From the NCBI GenBank assembly GCA_951394405.1, contig CATOBT010000018.1, positions 1 to 54,990 on the forward strand: a stretch of 54,990 nt of DNA, read 5' to 3'. Below the pieces are notes generated by a model. It was not told the origin of the DNA, ran no database searches, and was given only the letters and a program-made list of their open reading frames with translations. The DNA is from Coprinellus micaceus. Lineage: Eukaryota > Basidiomycota > Agaricomycetes > Agaricales > Psathyrellaceae. Shown one piece after another: positions 10,835 through 23,963 of the stretch (the stretch's first letter is position 1; the number at the start of each line of letters is the position of its first letter). A program made the translations under genes and the position numbers.

Positions 10835-10999
10835 TAAAACATATTTTAACCCTCTGACCATGACCCTTATTTTTAAATTAGTGATTTTGTTGCCAATGAC
10901 TTGACCCGACCTTTATGGTAAGTGGTCAGGACAGGTTTTTTTAAGATTTAATCTTTAAATTTTACAATTTAATAATAATAAGAATAAAACATATTTTAA

Positions 11000-13900
11000 T
11001 AATAAATTAACAGATTTAAAAGTATCGATGTCAAATATATAGTAACATTAAAAATAATTGTATTAACATAAACGTAATAAAAAGGGATTATTAAGGAAAA
11101 CTAAGGCAAATTTATATAAAAAGGAGGTTATTAAACCAAAAGCTTAACCTAAAAAAATAATATTAAGGAATATATTTATTAAGCAATCCTAAGGTAAATC
11201 TTTATTATAAAACACTTCCTGAAGTAAAACATTTTATTAAGGAAAGGAAAGGAAATCAACCGAGACTTCGAAAGTAATGGTGAGTGAAATCGAATTAGCC
11301 TAAATATCGAGTTTATATATAAAAAACAAAATATATTTTAATTTTAAAATATAACTATAAAAAGGTTAATAATAGTCCTTATATTAATATAAACTCCTTG
11401 CTAAGATAAATTAGCAAGCGCTTTAAATGAGTGGATAATTATTATCTTATTTTTTAAAAATAGATAATAACTAGTTACTGCCTGTCTGGATTTTTTTAAA
11501 AATAGACATGGCTTAAATATTACTAGAATAATAAGTACAATGAGAGTTAACTTGTTGGAATAAAGGGGAACCATCCTCTAAGGCTAAGTATTATAAATTT
11601 AGCGATAGTGCAAAAGTACTGTGAAGGAAAAGTTTGAAAAGCATGTAGTATACATATATTTTAATTTAGTTAAATTAAAAAATGGTGAAATAGATCTTGA
11701 ATTAGTAATTCTATAAGCAGTCGAAATTCTTAACATTAATTGTTAGTAGAATGACGGCGTACCTTTTGCATAATGGGTCAGCAAGTTAATAGAAGTAGCA
11801 AGGTTCATAGCCTTAGCGAAAGCGACTATACTATAAAAACAAAATAGTAATGGGTAAGTTACTTCTATTAGACCCGAAGCCAGGTGATCTTACCAAGACC
11901 AGATTATAATGGATCGAACGGTTGAATGTTGCATAATTCTCCGATGAGTTTTGGTAAGTGGTGAAATGCCAATCTAACCTGGTGCTAGCTGGTTTTCTAC
12001 CGAAACATATTTTAGTATGATGTCTACCTAAGAGATTTATGGAGGTACAGCAAGGCAATTCCCAACAAAATAACCTGTTAATTTTTAATTTTGGTTAATG
12101 CGTTTAGGTTGCGGGGATCTAGAAAATCTTACCTTTGGAAGTGAATCTCGGAATTACATAAATTGATAGTAGATATTCAGACTGTACATGCTAAGTTGGA
12201 CAGTCAAGACGGAAACAGCCGAGAACACTAATCAAGGTCCCAAATGATTGTTAAGTGAAATTAAGGACGTAGCAATATCAAATACAGCTGTGAAGTGAGC
12301 CTGGCAGTCGCTACTTATAATGAACGTTTGTAACAACGCAACAGCAGCTACTAGAGATAGTCGCGCCGAAAATTCAACGGGTCTAAACAATCAACCGATA
12401 TTGTGTTGATTAAGATATTAATATTTTTTAGTATTTATTCTTAATCTAGGTAGTAGAACATTCAGTATAACTGTTGAAATTATAGTGTTTCATTATATAT
12501 TAGGTTACTGAAGAGAGAATGCTGACATGAGTAACGTAAAAAATTCCTATAATGGAATTCGCCGAATACGAAAGGGTTACAATAGAAAGGTTGATCCTCT
12601 TTGTGTTAATGCGGCCTCTAAGGAATGTAGCAATAGCTACTACTGATGAGTATATTATAGCAAATCATTATATATTGCTTTTTGTAAAATACAGCGCAAT
12701 ATTTAATGATCAGGAAATTAATATATTGGCTTTAATTAATTTAAAGCTTAGTACTACCGTACCCTAAACCGACACAGGTTCGTTAGTTGAGAATACTAAG
12801 GCGTAGAGCTAAAAGTTGTTAAGGAACTCGGCAAATTCACCTCATAAGTTTGACGACAAGAGGTACCTTATTATTTAATATATATTACTTGGAAACAAGT
12901 AATTAATAATAAGGTGACACATAATCGGAGGCCACGACTGTTTACTAAAAACACAACACAGTGCAATCATTAATGTGATAGTATACTGTGTGAAATTTGC
13001 CCAATGCCATTAATATAAGAACAATCATGGTTAGTAGCGTTTATTGCAATACTGCATTAGCGCTTTTACTAATAAAACTGTGATTTATCGAAAGTCTGGT
13101 TAATAGCGGTCTTAACTATGAGGATCCTAAGGTAGCAAAATAAATTGGCCATTAAATGTGGTCCGGTATCAATAATGTAACGATGGTCTCGCTGTCTCTA
13201 CAACTTGCTCAGTGAAATTGAATTACGCGTGCAGATGCGCGTTACCACCAGGGGGACGGGAAGACCCTATGCAGCTTTACTGTAATTAGTTATCATATGA
13301 ATCTAGAACAGCTTATATTAATAGTGAATAGGTAAATCGAAAGATGTTAGTGGAAACCTTATAATATAAGTTGGGTTTATGTTCACCTTAAAATTAAAAT
13401 ATAAAGGGAGAGTTGACTAATTGGCAGTTTGACTGGGGCGGTCGTCTTTAAAATAGTAGCAAAGTACATCCAATTGTTTTGTTTTTTTGGCTTGCTTAGC
13501 AACCAATATAATTTAATAAAAATTAAAATTACAAATACCTCTATTGACCTGACCTGATTATGATTTTATTAAATTAAATTGGTCATTTCTAAGAGTTTTT
13601 TCTTTTTAAAAGGCATAGCTAGAAATTGAATGGAGATCAATCAACCAGTGAAGGGTTGCGCAGAGTTCAATGGCGTTAAGCATGCTTAACTGATAGACTT
13701 AAAAGTCAAACAGATACGTAAGTAGGGCATAGTGACCCCTCGCTATAATATGGGATAGACGGGGATCAATTAATAAAAGTTACGCTAGGGATAACAGGCT
13801 GATAGCCGACGAGAGTACACATTGTCTCGGCTGTTTGGCACCTCGATGTCGACTCATCCTATCCTCCGGGGGAAGAAGCTTGGAAGGGTTCGGCTGTTCG

Positions 13901-14320
13901 CCGATTAAAAGGGTACGTGAGTTGGGTTTAATACGACGTGAGTCAGTATGGTCCCTATCTTCTGGTGGAAAATTTAGTAAACAGGGACAGACCTTCCAGT
14001 ACGAAAGGACCAATAGGCTGTGTTTATATAGTGTACCAATTGTTTGTAATCATTTTAATTTTATTTTAATTAAATTGATATAAATGCATAGTTGGGTAGC
14101 CACAAACATAATAGATAAGTGCTGAATGTCTATAAAGCAAGAATCTACTCCCTTTATACTAATATATTGTTTTGCTTTAACAAAATTAAAACAGAACAAT
14201 AATAATTAAGAAATAGAACATTTCTAAATAGGTTGCAAATGTAAATACTGTAAAGTATAAGATTTATTAGTTTAGCAATACTAATTTATAAAAAAACTAA
14301 ATGTTTATATTTGTAAAAAT
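11000..14320 (+). rRNA. rnl: Large-subunit ribosomal RNA (copy 1)
   Basis: Domain I is marked by GGAAATCAACCGAGA (near 11270). The peptidyl-transferase region includes AACTATGAGGATCCTAAGGT-like sequence near 13110, GGGACGGGAAGACCC near 13252 and GGGATAACAGGCTGAT near 13788. The sarcin-ricin loop AGTACGAAAGGACC is at about 13999. Both ends are estimated to within about 50 nt. A short hairpin-type element (TGACCTGACCTGA) sits in a variable helix near 13543-13560. No intron is present, and rnl lies 3' of rns on the same strand. Confidence 0.94.
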
Positions 14321-14696
14321 AAAAAATACTTATTTTTTAACTGACTTACCATAAAGGTAAGGTTAAAAAAGCAGTGACTTTCGTAACAGGTTGACTGACT
14401 GGACCTGACCCTGCTAAAGCAGGGTTTACCATAAAGGTCAGGTCAGTCACTAAGTAAGTAACAGATAATATAAAATAAATTTACAATAATATAATAAATT
14501 TACAATAATATAATAAATTTACAATAATATAATAAATTTACAATAATATAAAATAAATTTACTGTGACTTGACCATGACCCCGCTTACGAAAGTAAGTGA
14601 CTGACCTGACCTTTATGGTCAACCCTGCTTAAGCAGGGTAAGGGGTTTACTTTCGTAAGTGACCTTTATGGTCAATAAGGTAATTAATGGTAAAGA
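14321..14696. repeat. Spacer between rnl and trnL, with hairpins and a tandem repeat
   Basis: No gene is visible. Hairpin elements flank a 19-bp AT-only tandem repeat at 14466-14561, listed separately. Confidence 0.8.
14466..14561. repeat. 19-bp AT-rich tandem array (copy 1)
   Basis: The unit AAATTTACAATAATATAAT repeats about four times, with slightly longer end units (AATATAAAATAAATTTAC). It looks like a slippage microsatellite. The mirror copy at 32693-32788 has the same unit number. Confidence 0.9.
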
Positions 14697-14780
14697 ACGA
14701 ACATGTTGAAATTGGTAAACAATCTTCTCTTAAGCAGAAGTGGGAGTAATCCCTTAAGAGTTCAAGTCTCTTTGTTCGTA
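14697..14780 (+). tRNA. trnL: tRNA-Leu (UAA), copy 1
   Basis: The acceptor ACGAACA/TGTTCGT is perfect. The anticodon arm CTTCT-CTTAAGC-AGAAG gives UAA. It has the long class II variable arm. Confidence 0.95.
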
Positions 14781-14899
14781 TTGTTTAAAATATAGCGTTG
14801 GGATATTTTTATCCCTTATTTTTTCTCCTGCCTGACTGACCCCTGCTTTAGCAGGGGTCATGGTAAGTCACTAATTTAAAATATAAAATTAGTAGGATC

Positions 14900-14970
14900 A
14901 CGAGTATAGTTAAATGGTATAACCTCTACCTTCCAAGTAGATATTATCAGTTCGAATCTGATTATTCGTA
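14900..14970 (+). tRNA. trnG: tRNA-Gly (UCC), copy 1
   Basis: The acceptor ACGAGTA/TATTCGT has one wobble. The anticodon arm TCTAC-CTTCCAA-GTAGA gives UCC. Confidence 0.94.
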
Positions 14971-15114
14971 TTTAAAAAAAACATTAAATATGCCTTACCA
15001 AAAGTAAAGCCTGACTTACCATGACCCTTGAGGGTCAGGTCAACCACTGCTTACTTTCTAAGTTACCTTATGGTCAGTCAGGTAAGGTAATTAATGGTAA
15101 GGTAAGGTAAGTAA

Positions 15115-15186
15115 GGGGAAATCTGATAATGGTTAATCGGTTATATTTGCAATATAATAATGATAGTTCGAATCTATCTTTCTCCA
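15115..15186 (+). tRNA. trnA: tRNA-Ala (UGC), copy 1
   Basis: The acceptor GGGGAAA/TTTCTCC has one wobble. The anticodon arm TTATA-TTTGCAA-TATAA gives UGC. Confidence 0.94.
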
Positions 15187-15352
15187 ATTTATTCTCTGCT
15201 TACTTACTTGCTTAGCAACTAAATTTGTTTAAAAATAAGACAATCGACTGACTGATGACGAAAGTCAATTACCTGACTTGACTGACCATGACCCCTGCTT
15301 TAGCAGGCTCAGTAAGTCTGGTCAACCATGTAACTGCTTACTTTCGTAAGTA

Positions 15353-15423
15353 AAGAGCGTTGTATAATGGTAGTATCACAGTCTCCAAAACTGTTTGTAG
15401 GCGTTCGAGTCGCCTCGCTCTTG
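15353..15423 (+). tRNA. trnW: tRNA-Trp (CCA), copy 1
   Basis: The acceptor AAGAGCG/CGCTCTT is perfect. The anticodon arm ACAGT-CTCCAAA-ACTGT gives CCA, which reads TGG only. Most fungal mitochondria using code 4 carry UCA here. I found no other Trp tRNA in the window, so TGA should not be decoded efficiently. Confidence 0.94.
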
Positions 15424-15568
15424 TATTGTTAGATAGATATAATTTAGTATTGCTAATAGAATTTTATATATTAAGCTTACTATATTTTTTTTAGTAATTT
15501 AATTCTAAAAAAAAAGCCATTCTTTTATATTCTAAATATGTGGTTTAAATAAAATACAAATAATAATT

Positions 15569-16312
15569 ATGAATATAATAATAACAGCTCTAAAAAATTA
15601 CTTTAACGTAGAAAAAATAACTCTACAGGAAGGTATTAATAAATTATGTGGTTGTGGTGGAATCGATCCTATTGATGAAAAAAGCAAATTCACTAGTAGT
15701 TTAGTTGATGCATTAAGCACTAGAAGACGGCACTTTGGGGAGTTAAAACAAGGGTTAATCGGCCATCATGAAAATAATCAAATAATGCTGGATGGTGTAA
15801 ACAACTTAGATGGATTTAAGGAGGGAACTACTCTGGCGTTAGATAATAAGCATATTGGTATTGTATATAAAAATTATGATGCCTTTAATACCCCAATAGA
15901 AAGTCATACAATTTCTATATTTGAAGTAGAAGGACAAAATAATATTTTGAAGAGTTTAAAATTAGCAAGTGAACACATTTTGGAATTAAAGTCAGAATCA
16001 GATATAGAATTAGATAATTTTAGTTCAGGTTTAATACCTGGTACCATGGATGATAGAGAAGATGTAAGAAACTGGAGAGAGGATAAGCTTCATCGAACCA
16101 ACGAAAATAACAGTTTAATAACTGCAAATGCTCGGCTGGTTCGATGAATGAATAAAATTGGTAAATCTATTGCTGATAATGATCCAACTTTTAATTTTGC
16201 TCATTATCAAGAAATAATAAATATACCATATGAGGACTTAAGCGAGGATCAACTAGCAATACTTCAATTAGTATTAAATAATATAGATACTTGAATTAAT
16301 TTATTTAATTAG
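15569..16312 (+). CDS. orf247: unrecognised protein, paralogue of orf238, with in-frame TGA codons
   Basis: I do not recognise this protein. It is 192 residues to the first TGA (16145) or 247 if both TGA codons (16145, 16292) are read through; the frame then ends at TAG. The part after the TGA aligns with the C-terminus of orf238 (VR-M--IG--IA, then P-FN), so the ancestor read through this position. Shared features with orf238 are CGC (27-29), EGT before LDNKHIGI, SIFE, and an ILEL helix. It looks soluble, with no membrane segment or signal. Its ATG and first seven bases are the last bases of inverted-repeat copy 1, so it sits behind a copy of the atp6 5' leader. Whether the full protein is made depends on TGA decoding. 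Confidence 0.65.
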
Positions 16313-19238
<2,926 letters not shown>

Positions 19239-19790
19239 TTTTTAATTGACTGTCCCTTGCTTAGCAACTGGTGACTAGCCTAATTTTTATTCCCTGGCTT
19301 ACGAAAGTGACCATAAAGGTCAGTAAGTCAGCGCAACAAATAACAATAATAATTAATTATTATTATTCTAACCCTTAGTAAACTAAGCCTAGTTCAGCCT
19401 CTTGCCAGGACCAGCTGCTTATAAAGTCAGCAGCGTACGCAACCAACCTTACCTGCCTTTTACTTAATTATCTTGAGTTAACTTACCTTACTTAATTACC
19501 ATAAAGGTAAACCTGACCAAAGGTCACTTACTTTCGTCAGTTACTTACCATAAAGGTAAGGTCAGTCAGGTCATGGTAATTAACTTACTTTCTAAGTGAC
19601 CTGACCATAAAGGTCATGGTAATTAATTAATGGTAGGATTACGAAAGTGACCTTTATGGTCAGGTAAGGCATCAGTTGCTAAGCAAGAGGCAGGTAACAT
19701 GGGCAGGTACAAGTAGCAGGAAACAATATAAAATTTTTAATAGTTACTATATAAGTATATATATTCAGTTTTAATAAATAAATTAAATTA
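19239..19790. repeat. Hairpin-rich spacer between cox1 and trnR
   Basis: No gene is visible. It includes the first copy (19477-19573) of a 97-bp composite repeat also found at 21197-21293 and, nearly complete, at 19959-20050. Confidence 0.85.
19477..19573. repeat. 97-bp composite hairpin repeat, copy A
   Basis: It starts GTTAACTTACC and ends GTCAGTCAGGTCA, and contains ACCATAAAGGT twice, GACCAAAGGTC once and CTTACTTTCG once. By eye it is identical to 21197-21293. Confidence 0.9.
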
Positions 19791-19862
19791 ACATCTTTAG
19801 CTAAATGGTAAAGCAATTACCTTCGAAGTAATAGATTATTGGTTCAATTCCATTAAGATGTT
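19791..19862 (+). tRNA. trnR: tRNA-Arg (UCG)
   Basis: The acceptor ACATCTT/AAGATGT is perfect. The anticodon arm ATTAC-CTTCGAA-GTAAT gives UCG. Confidence 0.94.
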
Positions 19863-21059
19863 ATTTGTTTAGACTATTTTTTATTTTGCTGACCAGCCTC
19901 TGAATTTAAAGCTGTAGGCTTTTCTTGCGTGTCTAAATTTGTTTAAAAATAAGACAGGCTTACCTTACTTAATTACCATAAAGGTAAACCTGACCAAAGG
20001 TCACTTACTTTCGTCAGTTACTTACCATAAAGGTAAGGTCAGTCAGGTCAAGTCAGGGAACGAAGCTAGTAGCGTAGCAAGTTAAATTTATTTAACCAAA
20101 CTAAAGACTAGGTCAGTAGTCCTTACCATTACCTGTGACGAAAGTCACTTGCGCTTGCGCAGCAATAGCCAGCCTACAAAGTGAAAGCATTATTTAAATA
20201 ATATTTTTATAGTCTTGTAAATTATATTGATTATAAATAAAAAATTCTATAAGCAATATTTAGTTAGCAACTGTCCTTTGGTAACGGGCAGTTTATAGCA
20301 AACTGACTTTAGTTAAGCTGGTTGCGTACGCTGCTGACTTTCTAAGCAGCAGTTTTACCAGACTTACCTTTATGGTCCAGTCAGGTCAGTAGTATTACTA
20401 CTTAAATATATAAAATTATTCTAAGGAAATAATATAGGAGTAAAAATCTAATAACTATTATTTTTTTGTATTGTAGTCGCTGACTTGACCTGACCCTGCT
20501 AAAGCAGGGGTCATGGTCAGTCACTATTGCGTTTTACTTACTTACCATAAAGGTCAGGTAATTAAGTTAGTCTGCAATTATACAATAATAATTAAAATTT
20601 TCTATTTTTATTTGTCCTATCGTTGTTCACAACTATTTTAATATAATATACTATATTGCTTTTTCTAAATTAATATAATGTTAATTTAATTTATTTTCCT
20701 ATTGACTTTCCTTCATTCATTGCTATAGCTGTTGGTAATTGGTCTGTCCATTACTTTAACTAACTTACCATGACGGTAAAGCTAATGTAAGATAAGCAAT
20801 AAATGTCAGTATTAGATATTCTTAATTATAATCTCTTATATTAAAATTATATTTAAAAAATAAGAAAGTAAGTGACTTACTTACCATAAAGGTCAGGTCA
20901 GTCTGTCCTTATTTATTTTTTTAATAAAAAAAATAAGAAATAAGTCCTAAGTACTGATTTTTGGTCTTTAGTATTTTTTTACAATAGAAAGCACTTTTTA
21001 AATATTATAATTTTTATATTAAATTAATTTTTATAAGAGTATATAAAATAAAAAATTAA
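19863..21059. repeat. 1.2-kb spacer between trnR and trnS, hairpins and AT-rich sequence
   Basis: I see no gene. Hairpin clusters occur near 19960-20050, 20100-20160, 20330-20390, 20480-20560 and 20870-20900, separated by AT-rich stretches without long open frames. Confidence 0.75.
19959..20050. repeat. Composite hairpin repeat, copy B (92 bp)
   Basis: It is identical to bases 6-97 of the copy at 19477-19573 and is preceded by the AAATAAGACAGG end of another stem-loop family. Confidence 0.88.
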
Positions 21060-21148
21060 GGGCATTTGGTCGAGTCTGGTTTATGGCGCTCGTCTTGAAA
21101 ACGAGTACTTTTAAACAAAAGTCGTCGGTTCGAATCCGACAGTGCCCG
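21060..21148 (+). tRNA. trnS: tRNA-Ser (UGA)
   Basis: The acceptor GGGCATT/AGTGCCC has a wobble. The anticodon arm CTCGT-CTTGAAA-ACGAG gives UGA. It has a long class II variable arm. Confidence 0.94.
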
Positions 21149-21196
21149 TATTATTTTATATTTAATTTTGTTACTTACTTAGTGACCTGACCATTA

Positions 21197-21293
21197 GTTA
21201 ACTTACCTTACTTAATTACCATAAAGGTAAACCTGACCAAAGGTCACTTACTTTCGTCAGTTACTTACCATAAAGGTAAGGTCAGTCAGGTCA
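21197..21293. repeat. 97-bp composite hairpin repeat, copy C
   Basis: By eye it is identical to the copy at 19477-19573. It lies between trnS(UGA) and trnR(UCU). Confidence 0.9.
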
Positions 21294-21383
21294 GTTCAGT
21301 CAGGTCATGGTCAGTCAGTTAGTCACTTAGCAACTAATTTAGTTTTAAAAATAAGACTTAACCTATAGTAATAAAAGTACTAA

Positions 21384-21455
21384 ATTCTTTTAGTTCAATG
21401 GTTAGAACGGCATTCTTCTAAAGTGCACATTCTGGTTCGAATCCGGAAAAGAATA
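21384..21455 (+). tRNA. trnR: tRNA-Arg (UCU)
   Basis: The acceptor ATTCTTT/AAAGAAT is perfect. The anticodon arm GCATT-CTTCTAA-AGTGC gives UCU. Confidence 0.94.
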
Positions 21456-21690
21456 CTTATTTATTTTATACCAAAACAGTTGTCCTTTGTTTGACTTACC
21501 ATAAAGGTCAGTCACTTCTGTTGTCCCTGACTGACTGACTTTCGTCTTGCTGCGTTTCCTTTCTTGACCTGACCCTAAATGGGTTCAGTTCACTTTCGTA
21601 AGCCTTACTATAAAGTTAAGGCTGGGACAGAACGCTACTAATTTATCCCTTAAAAAAATTATAAAATTTTTAGCCTGGTTATAAAATAAA

Positions 21691-21771
21691 GGAATAATCG
21701 TCATTGGTAAGATATCACGATTGCTAATCGTTCGGGTAATACCCTTGGGCGTTCGACTCGCCCTTATTCCG
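21691..21771 (+). tRNA. trnS: tRNA-Ser (GCU)
   Basis: The acceptor GGAATAA/TTATTCC is perfect. The anticodon loop TTGCTAA gives GCU. It has a GGGTAATACCC variable arm. Confidence 0.93.
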
Positions 21772-22090
21772 TTTAAAGAATAATGTTAGCGCCTATACGC
21801 TATATTGGCCTGACTTAGAAAGTCAACCTGACCATTAATTACTGACGAAAGTCAACCTGAGCCTGCTTACTTTCGTAAGTTACTTACCATAAAGGTAAGG
21901 TCAGTCATGGTCAGTCAGGTAATTAAGGTTAAGGTCAGGGTAAGGTCCGTCTGTCAGTGACTGGACCTTTATGGTCAGTCAAACAAAGGACAGTAGTTAA
22001 GGCTGGCAAGAGGCCTTGCGAACACAATTAATTTTTTCAAGATACTAATTTAAAAATTTATATTAAATAAATTTATTATAATTTAATAAA
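21772..22090. repeat. Hairpin-rich spacer between trnS(GCU) and trnY
   Basis: No gene is visible. It is a run of GACC, CTTAC and AAGTCAGG palindromes up to about 22010, then AT-rich sequence. Confidence 0.75.
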
Positions 22091-22173
22091 GGGCAGGTGA
22101 TCCGATTGGTAATGGTGGTTCTCTGTAAAAGAATTGGTTAACGCCGTTAAAGGTTCGATTCCTTTTCTGCTCA
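22091..22173 (+). tRNA. trnY: tRNA-Tyr (GUA)
   Basis: The acceptor GGGCAGG/TCTGCTC has wobbles. The anticodon arm GTTCT-CTGTAAA-AGAAT gives GUA. It has a long variable arm, as fungal mitochondrial tRNA-Tyr does. Confidence 0.92.
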
Positions 22174-22279
22174 AATAAAAACTTAAAAAAATAAGTCTTT
22201 ATTTTTATACTGTGTGACTTACTTAGTGACCTGACCATAAAGGTTGACTTTCGTCATCAGTCTTATTTTTTTTTAATGT

Positions 22280-22354
22280 AGCTGAAATAGTTTAAAAGGT
22301 TAAAACTTACCACTCATGACGGTAAAATAAAGGTTCAATTCCTTTTTTCGGCTT
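22280..22354 (+). tRNA. trnM: tRNA-Met (CAU), copy 2 of 3
   Basis: The acceptor AGCTGAA/TTCGGCT has one wobble. The anticodon loop CTCATGA gives CAU, with an A-C mismatch closing the loop. Confidence 0.85.
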
Positions 22355-22564
22355 TTTTAAATTAAATCTAAGTGTCCTTTTTACATTATAGTGCATGTAG
22401 ACAGCAATTTTAAATATATAAGTATAATGTTAGATAGGTAAAATAATATTTTAATTAAAATTAATTAAAATAAAATAAAAAAAATAAAATATTAAGACTA
22501 AGCTTAGATAGAAGCTACTTCTATATGCATTAGCTTAATATTATAAAACACAATAATACATAAT

Positions 22565-23281
22565 ATGATTTTAATGATTTTTAAATCTTTTTTTAGTAAT
22601 CCTAATATAACTTATGAGCAAGCCACGGCTTATATTTGTGGATGCGATAATAATAATAATAAGAGTATAAATTTTTCTGTTATAAGTCAGTTAATAGACA
22701 CGTTTAGGTTTAATAATTCAAATTTTTCTCTTTTTAAGGCTGAATTAATCAGTAAAAATACAGATAATAAAATTTTACTAGAGGATATAAATACTATTTC
22801 CGAGTTTTCTGAAGGTTCAGTTTTTCTACTGGATACACACCATGTAGGTATAACCCATGTTACTGATGCAGTAGTCGATAATTCTATGCACCACACTAAA
22901 TTAAGTGTTTTCGAAATGTCCGACACCTTCAACTTAATTAATATTATACAAAATAGTTACGATTATATTTTGGAATTAATTTCTAAATCAAATGCTAAAC
23001 TAATAGATTACCCTAAAGTACATATGGTGGATGCAGTCGACCGAGAAAGTTATAACTCTTATAGAGAATATCGAATGGCAATTAAGGCAGAAAGGCAAAG
23101 TCTAATTTTAGCTAAATTGAAAATGGTTCGAGCGATGGCTAGCATTGGTAATAAAATCGCGAGCCATCATCCTGAATTTAACCTTGAAATTTTCAATCAA
23201 GCTATTTTCTTAAATGATATCAGTCCAGAACAAGCTATAGTAATTAACCAAGCATTTGAGTATATTAGTTTTATTACATAA
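22565..23281 (+). CDS. orf238: unrecognised protein, paralogue of orf247
   Basis: I do not recognise this 238-residue protein. Unlike orf247 it has no in-frame TGA and ends TAA. Conserved blocks with orf247 are CGC (25-27), EGSVFLLDTHHVGI (about residues 80-93), LSVFE, YILELISKSN, then VR-M--IG--IA with P-FN near the C-terminus. It looks soluble, with no membrane helix. The EGSVFLL plus HHVGI pattern recalls the His strand of papain-like peptidases such as NlpC/P60, and the early Cys could be the matching nucleophile; that is a guess. The gene follows trnM by about 210 bp of AT-rich sequence and precedes a hairpin-rich spacer. An intact frame in hairpin-littered DNA suggests it is kept by selection or arrived recently. 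Confidence 0.75.
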   Translation: MILMIFKSFFSNPNITYEQATAYICGCDNNNNKSINFSVISQLIDTFRFNNSNFSLFKAELISKNTDNKILLEDINTISEFSEGSVFLLDTHHVGITHVTDAVVDNSMHHTKLSVFEMSDTFNLINIIQNSYDYILELISKSNAKLIDYPKVHMVDAVDRESYNSYREYRMAIKAERQSLILAKLKMVRAMASIGNKIASHHPEFNLEIFNQAIFLNDISPEQAIVINQAFEYISFIT

Positions 23282-23963
23282 TTAATAGTTAACATTATTG
23301 CCGTTGCGCTAGCGCTTACAAAAAGGTAAGTTGCTTCTTGTGCTGCGTTTTCCAGCCCTACCTTACCATTAATTACCTTACCTGACTGACTGGACCTGAC
23401 CCTGCTTAAGCAGGGTTTACCTTTATGGTCAGTAAGTCACTAAGTAAAGTAAGCAGTGGTCATGGTCAGTCACTTACTTTCTAAGCAACTACTTATTTAT
23501 AATTCTATTTTTTCCCTATTTTCAGTTTCCAACCTTAAAAACAATATATAAAATGTTTTTAATTAGGGTTTTCTTATATTTATTTATTCATTAAGATCTG
23601 TAGCTGTCCTTTGGACAAAAATTAAAATATTACCCATACAAAATTATATTTTATCCCCATTTTCGCTTATGCCTTTCCTTTGGTCAGTTTGACTTTCTAA
23701 GTAAGTCAGTCCAGTCAAGTAAGAGAATAATTTAACCTAGGATAAGGCTATATCTTACCTTTGTACTTAATTACCATAAAGGTCAGTTTTCCAGTTATTA
23801 ATATTTCTAATGATCATGTAGTAAGTAATTTTTTAATTCAGTTACTGACTTGTGTCTGACCATGACCTGACTGACCATGACCCTGCTTACTTTCTAAGTT
23901 ACCTTTATGGTCCAGTAAGGTTTACTTTCTAAGTCCAGTCAGGTCAAGCCATAAGGCGAGGGG
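23282..23963. repeat. Hairpin-rich spacer between orf238 and nad3 (convergent)
   Basis: I see no gene. It has many palindromes including CCCTGCTTAAGCAGGG, ACCTTTATGGT and CTTTCTAAG, and a terminator or processing role between convergent genes is possible. Confidence 0.7.

Larger units (their letters stand above)
4278..15575 (+). repeat. Large inverted repeat, copy 1 (11,298 bp, probably the derived copy)
   Basis: Each position x here matches position 47254-x on the other strand. The genes compared in the two copies have identical translations. The left end lies inside nad6, so only its last 131 codons are here. The right end lies in the first seven bases of atp6 (ATGAATA), after which the sequence becomes orf247. 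Contents: nad6 fragment, dpo, decayed dpo, rns, rnl, trnL(UAA), trnG, trnA, trnW. Because both edge genes are incomplete here and complete in the other copy, I infer this copy was inserted between trnH and orf247. Perfect identity suggests recent origin or continuing gene conversion. Confidence 0.97.

Noticed and set aside
12552..12767. 71-codon open frame inside rnl (also 34487-34702), plus similar ones at 13835-14083 and 11831-12058
   Set aside because: They lie in conserved rRNA and the translations resemble no protein. They are chance frames in structured RNA.
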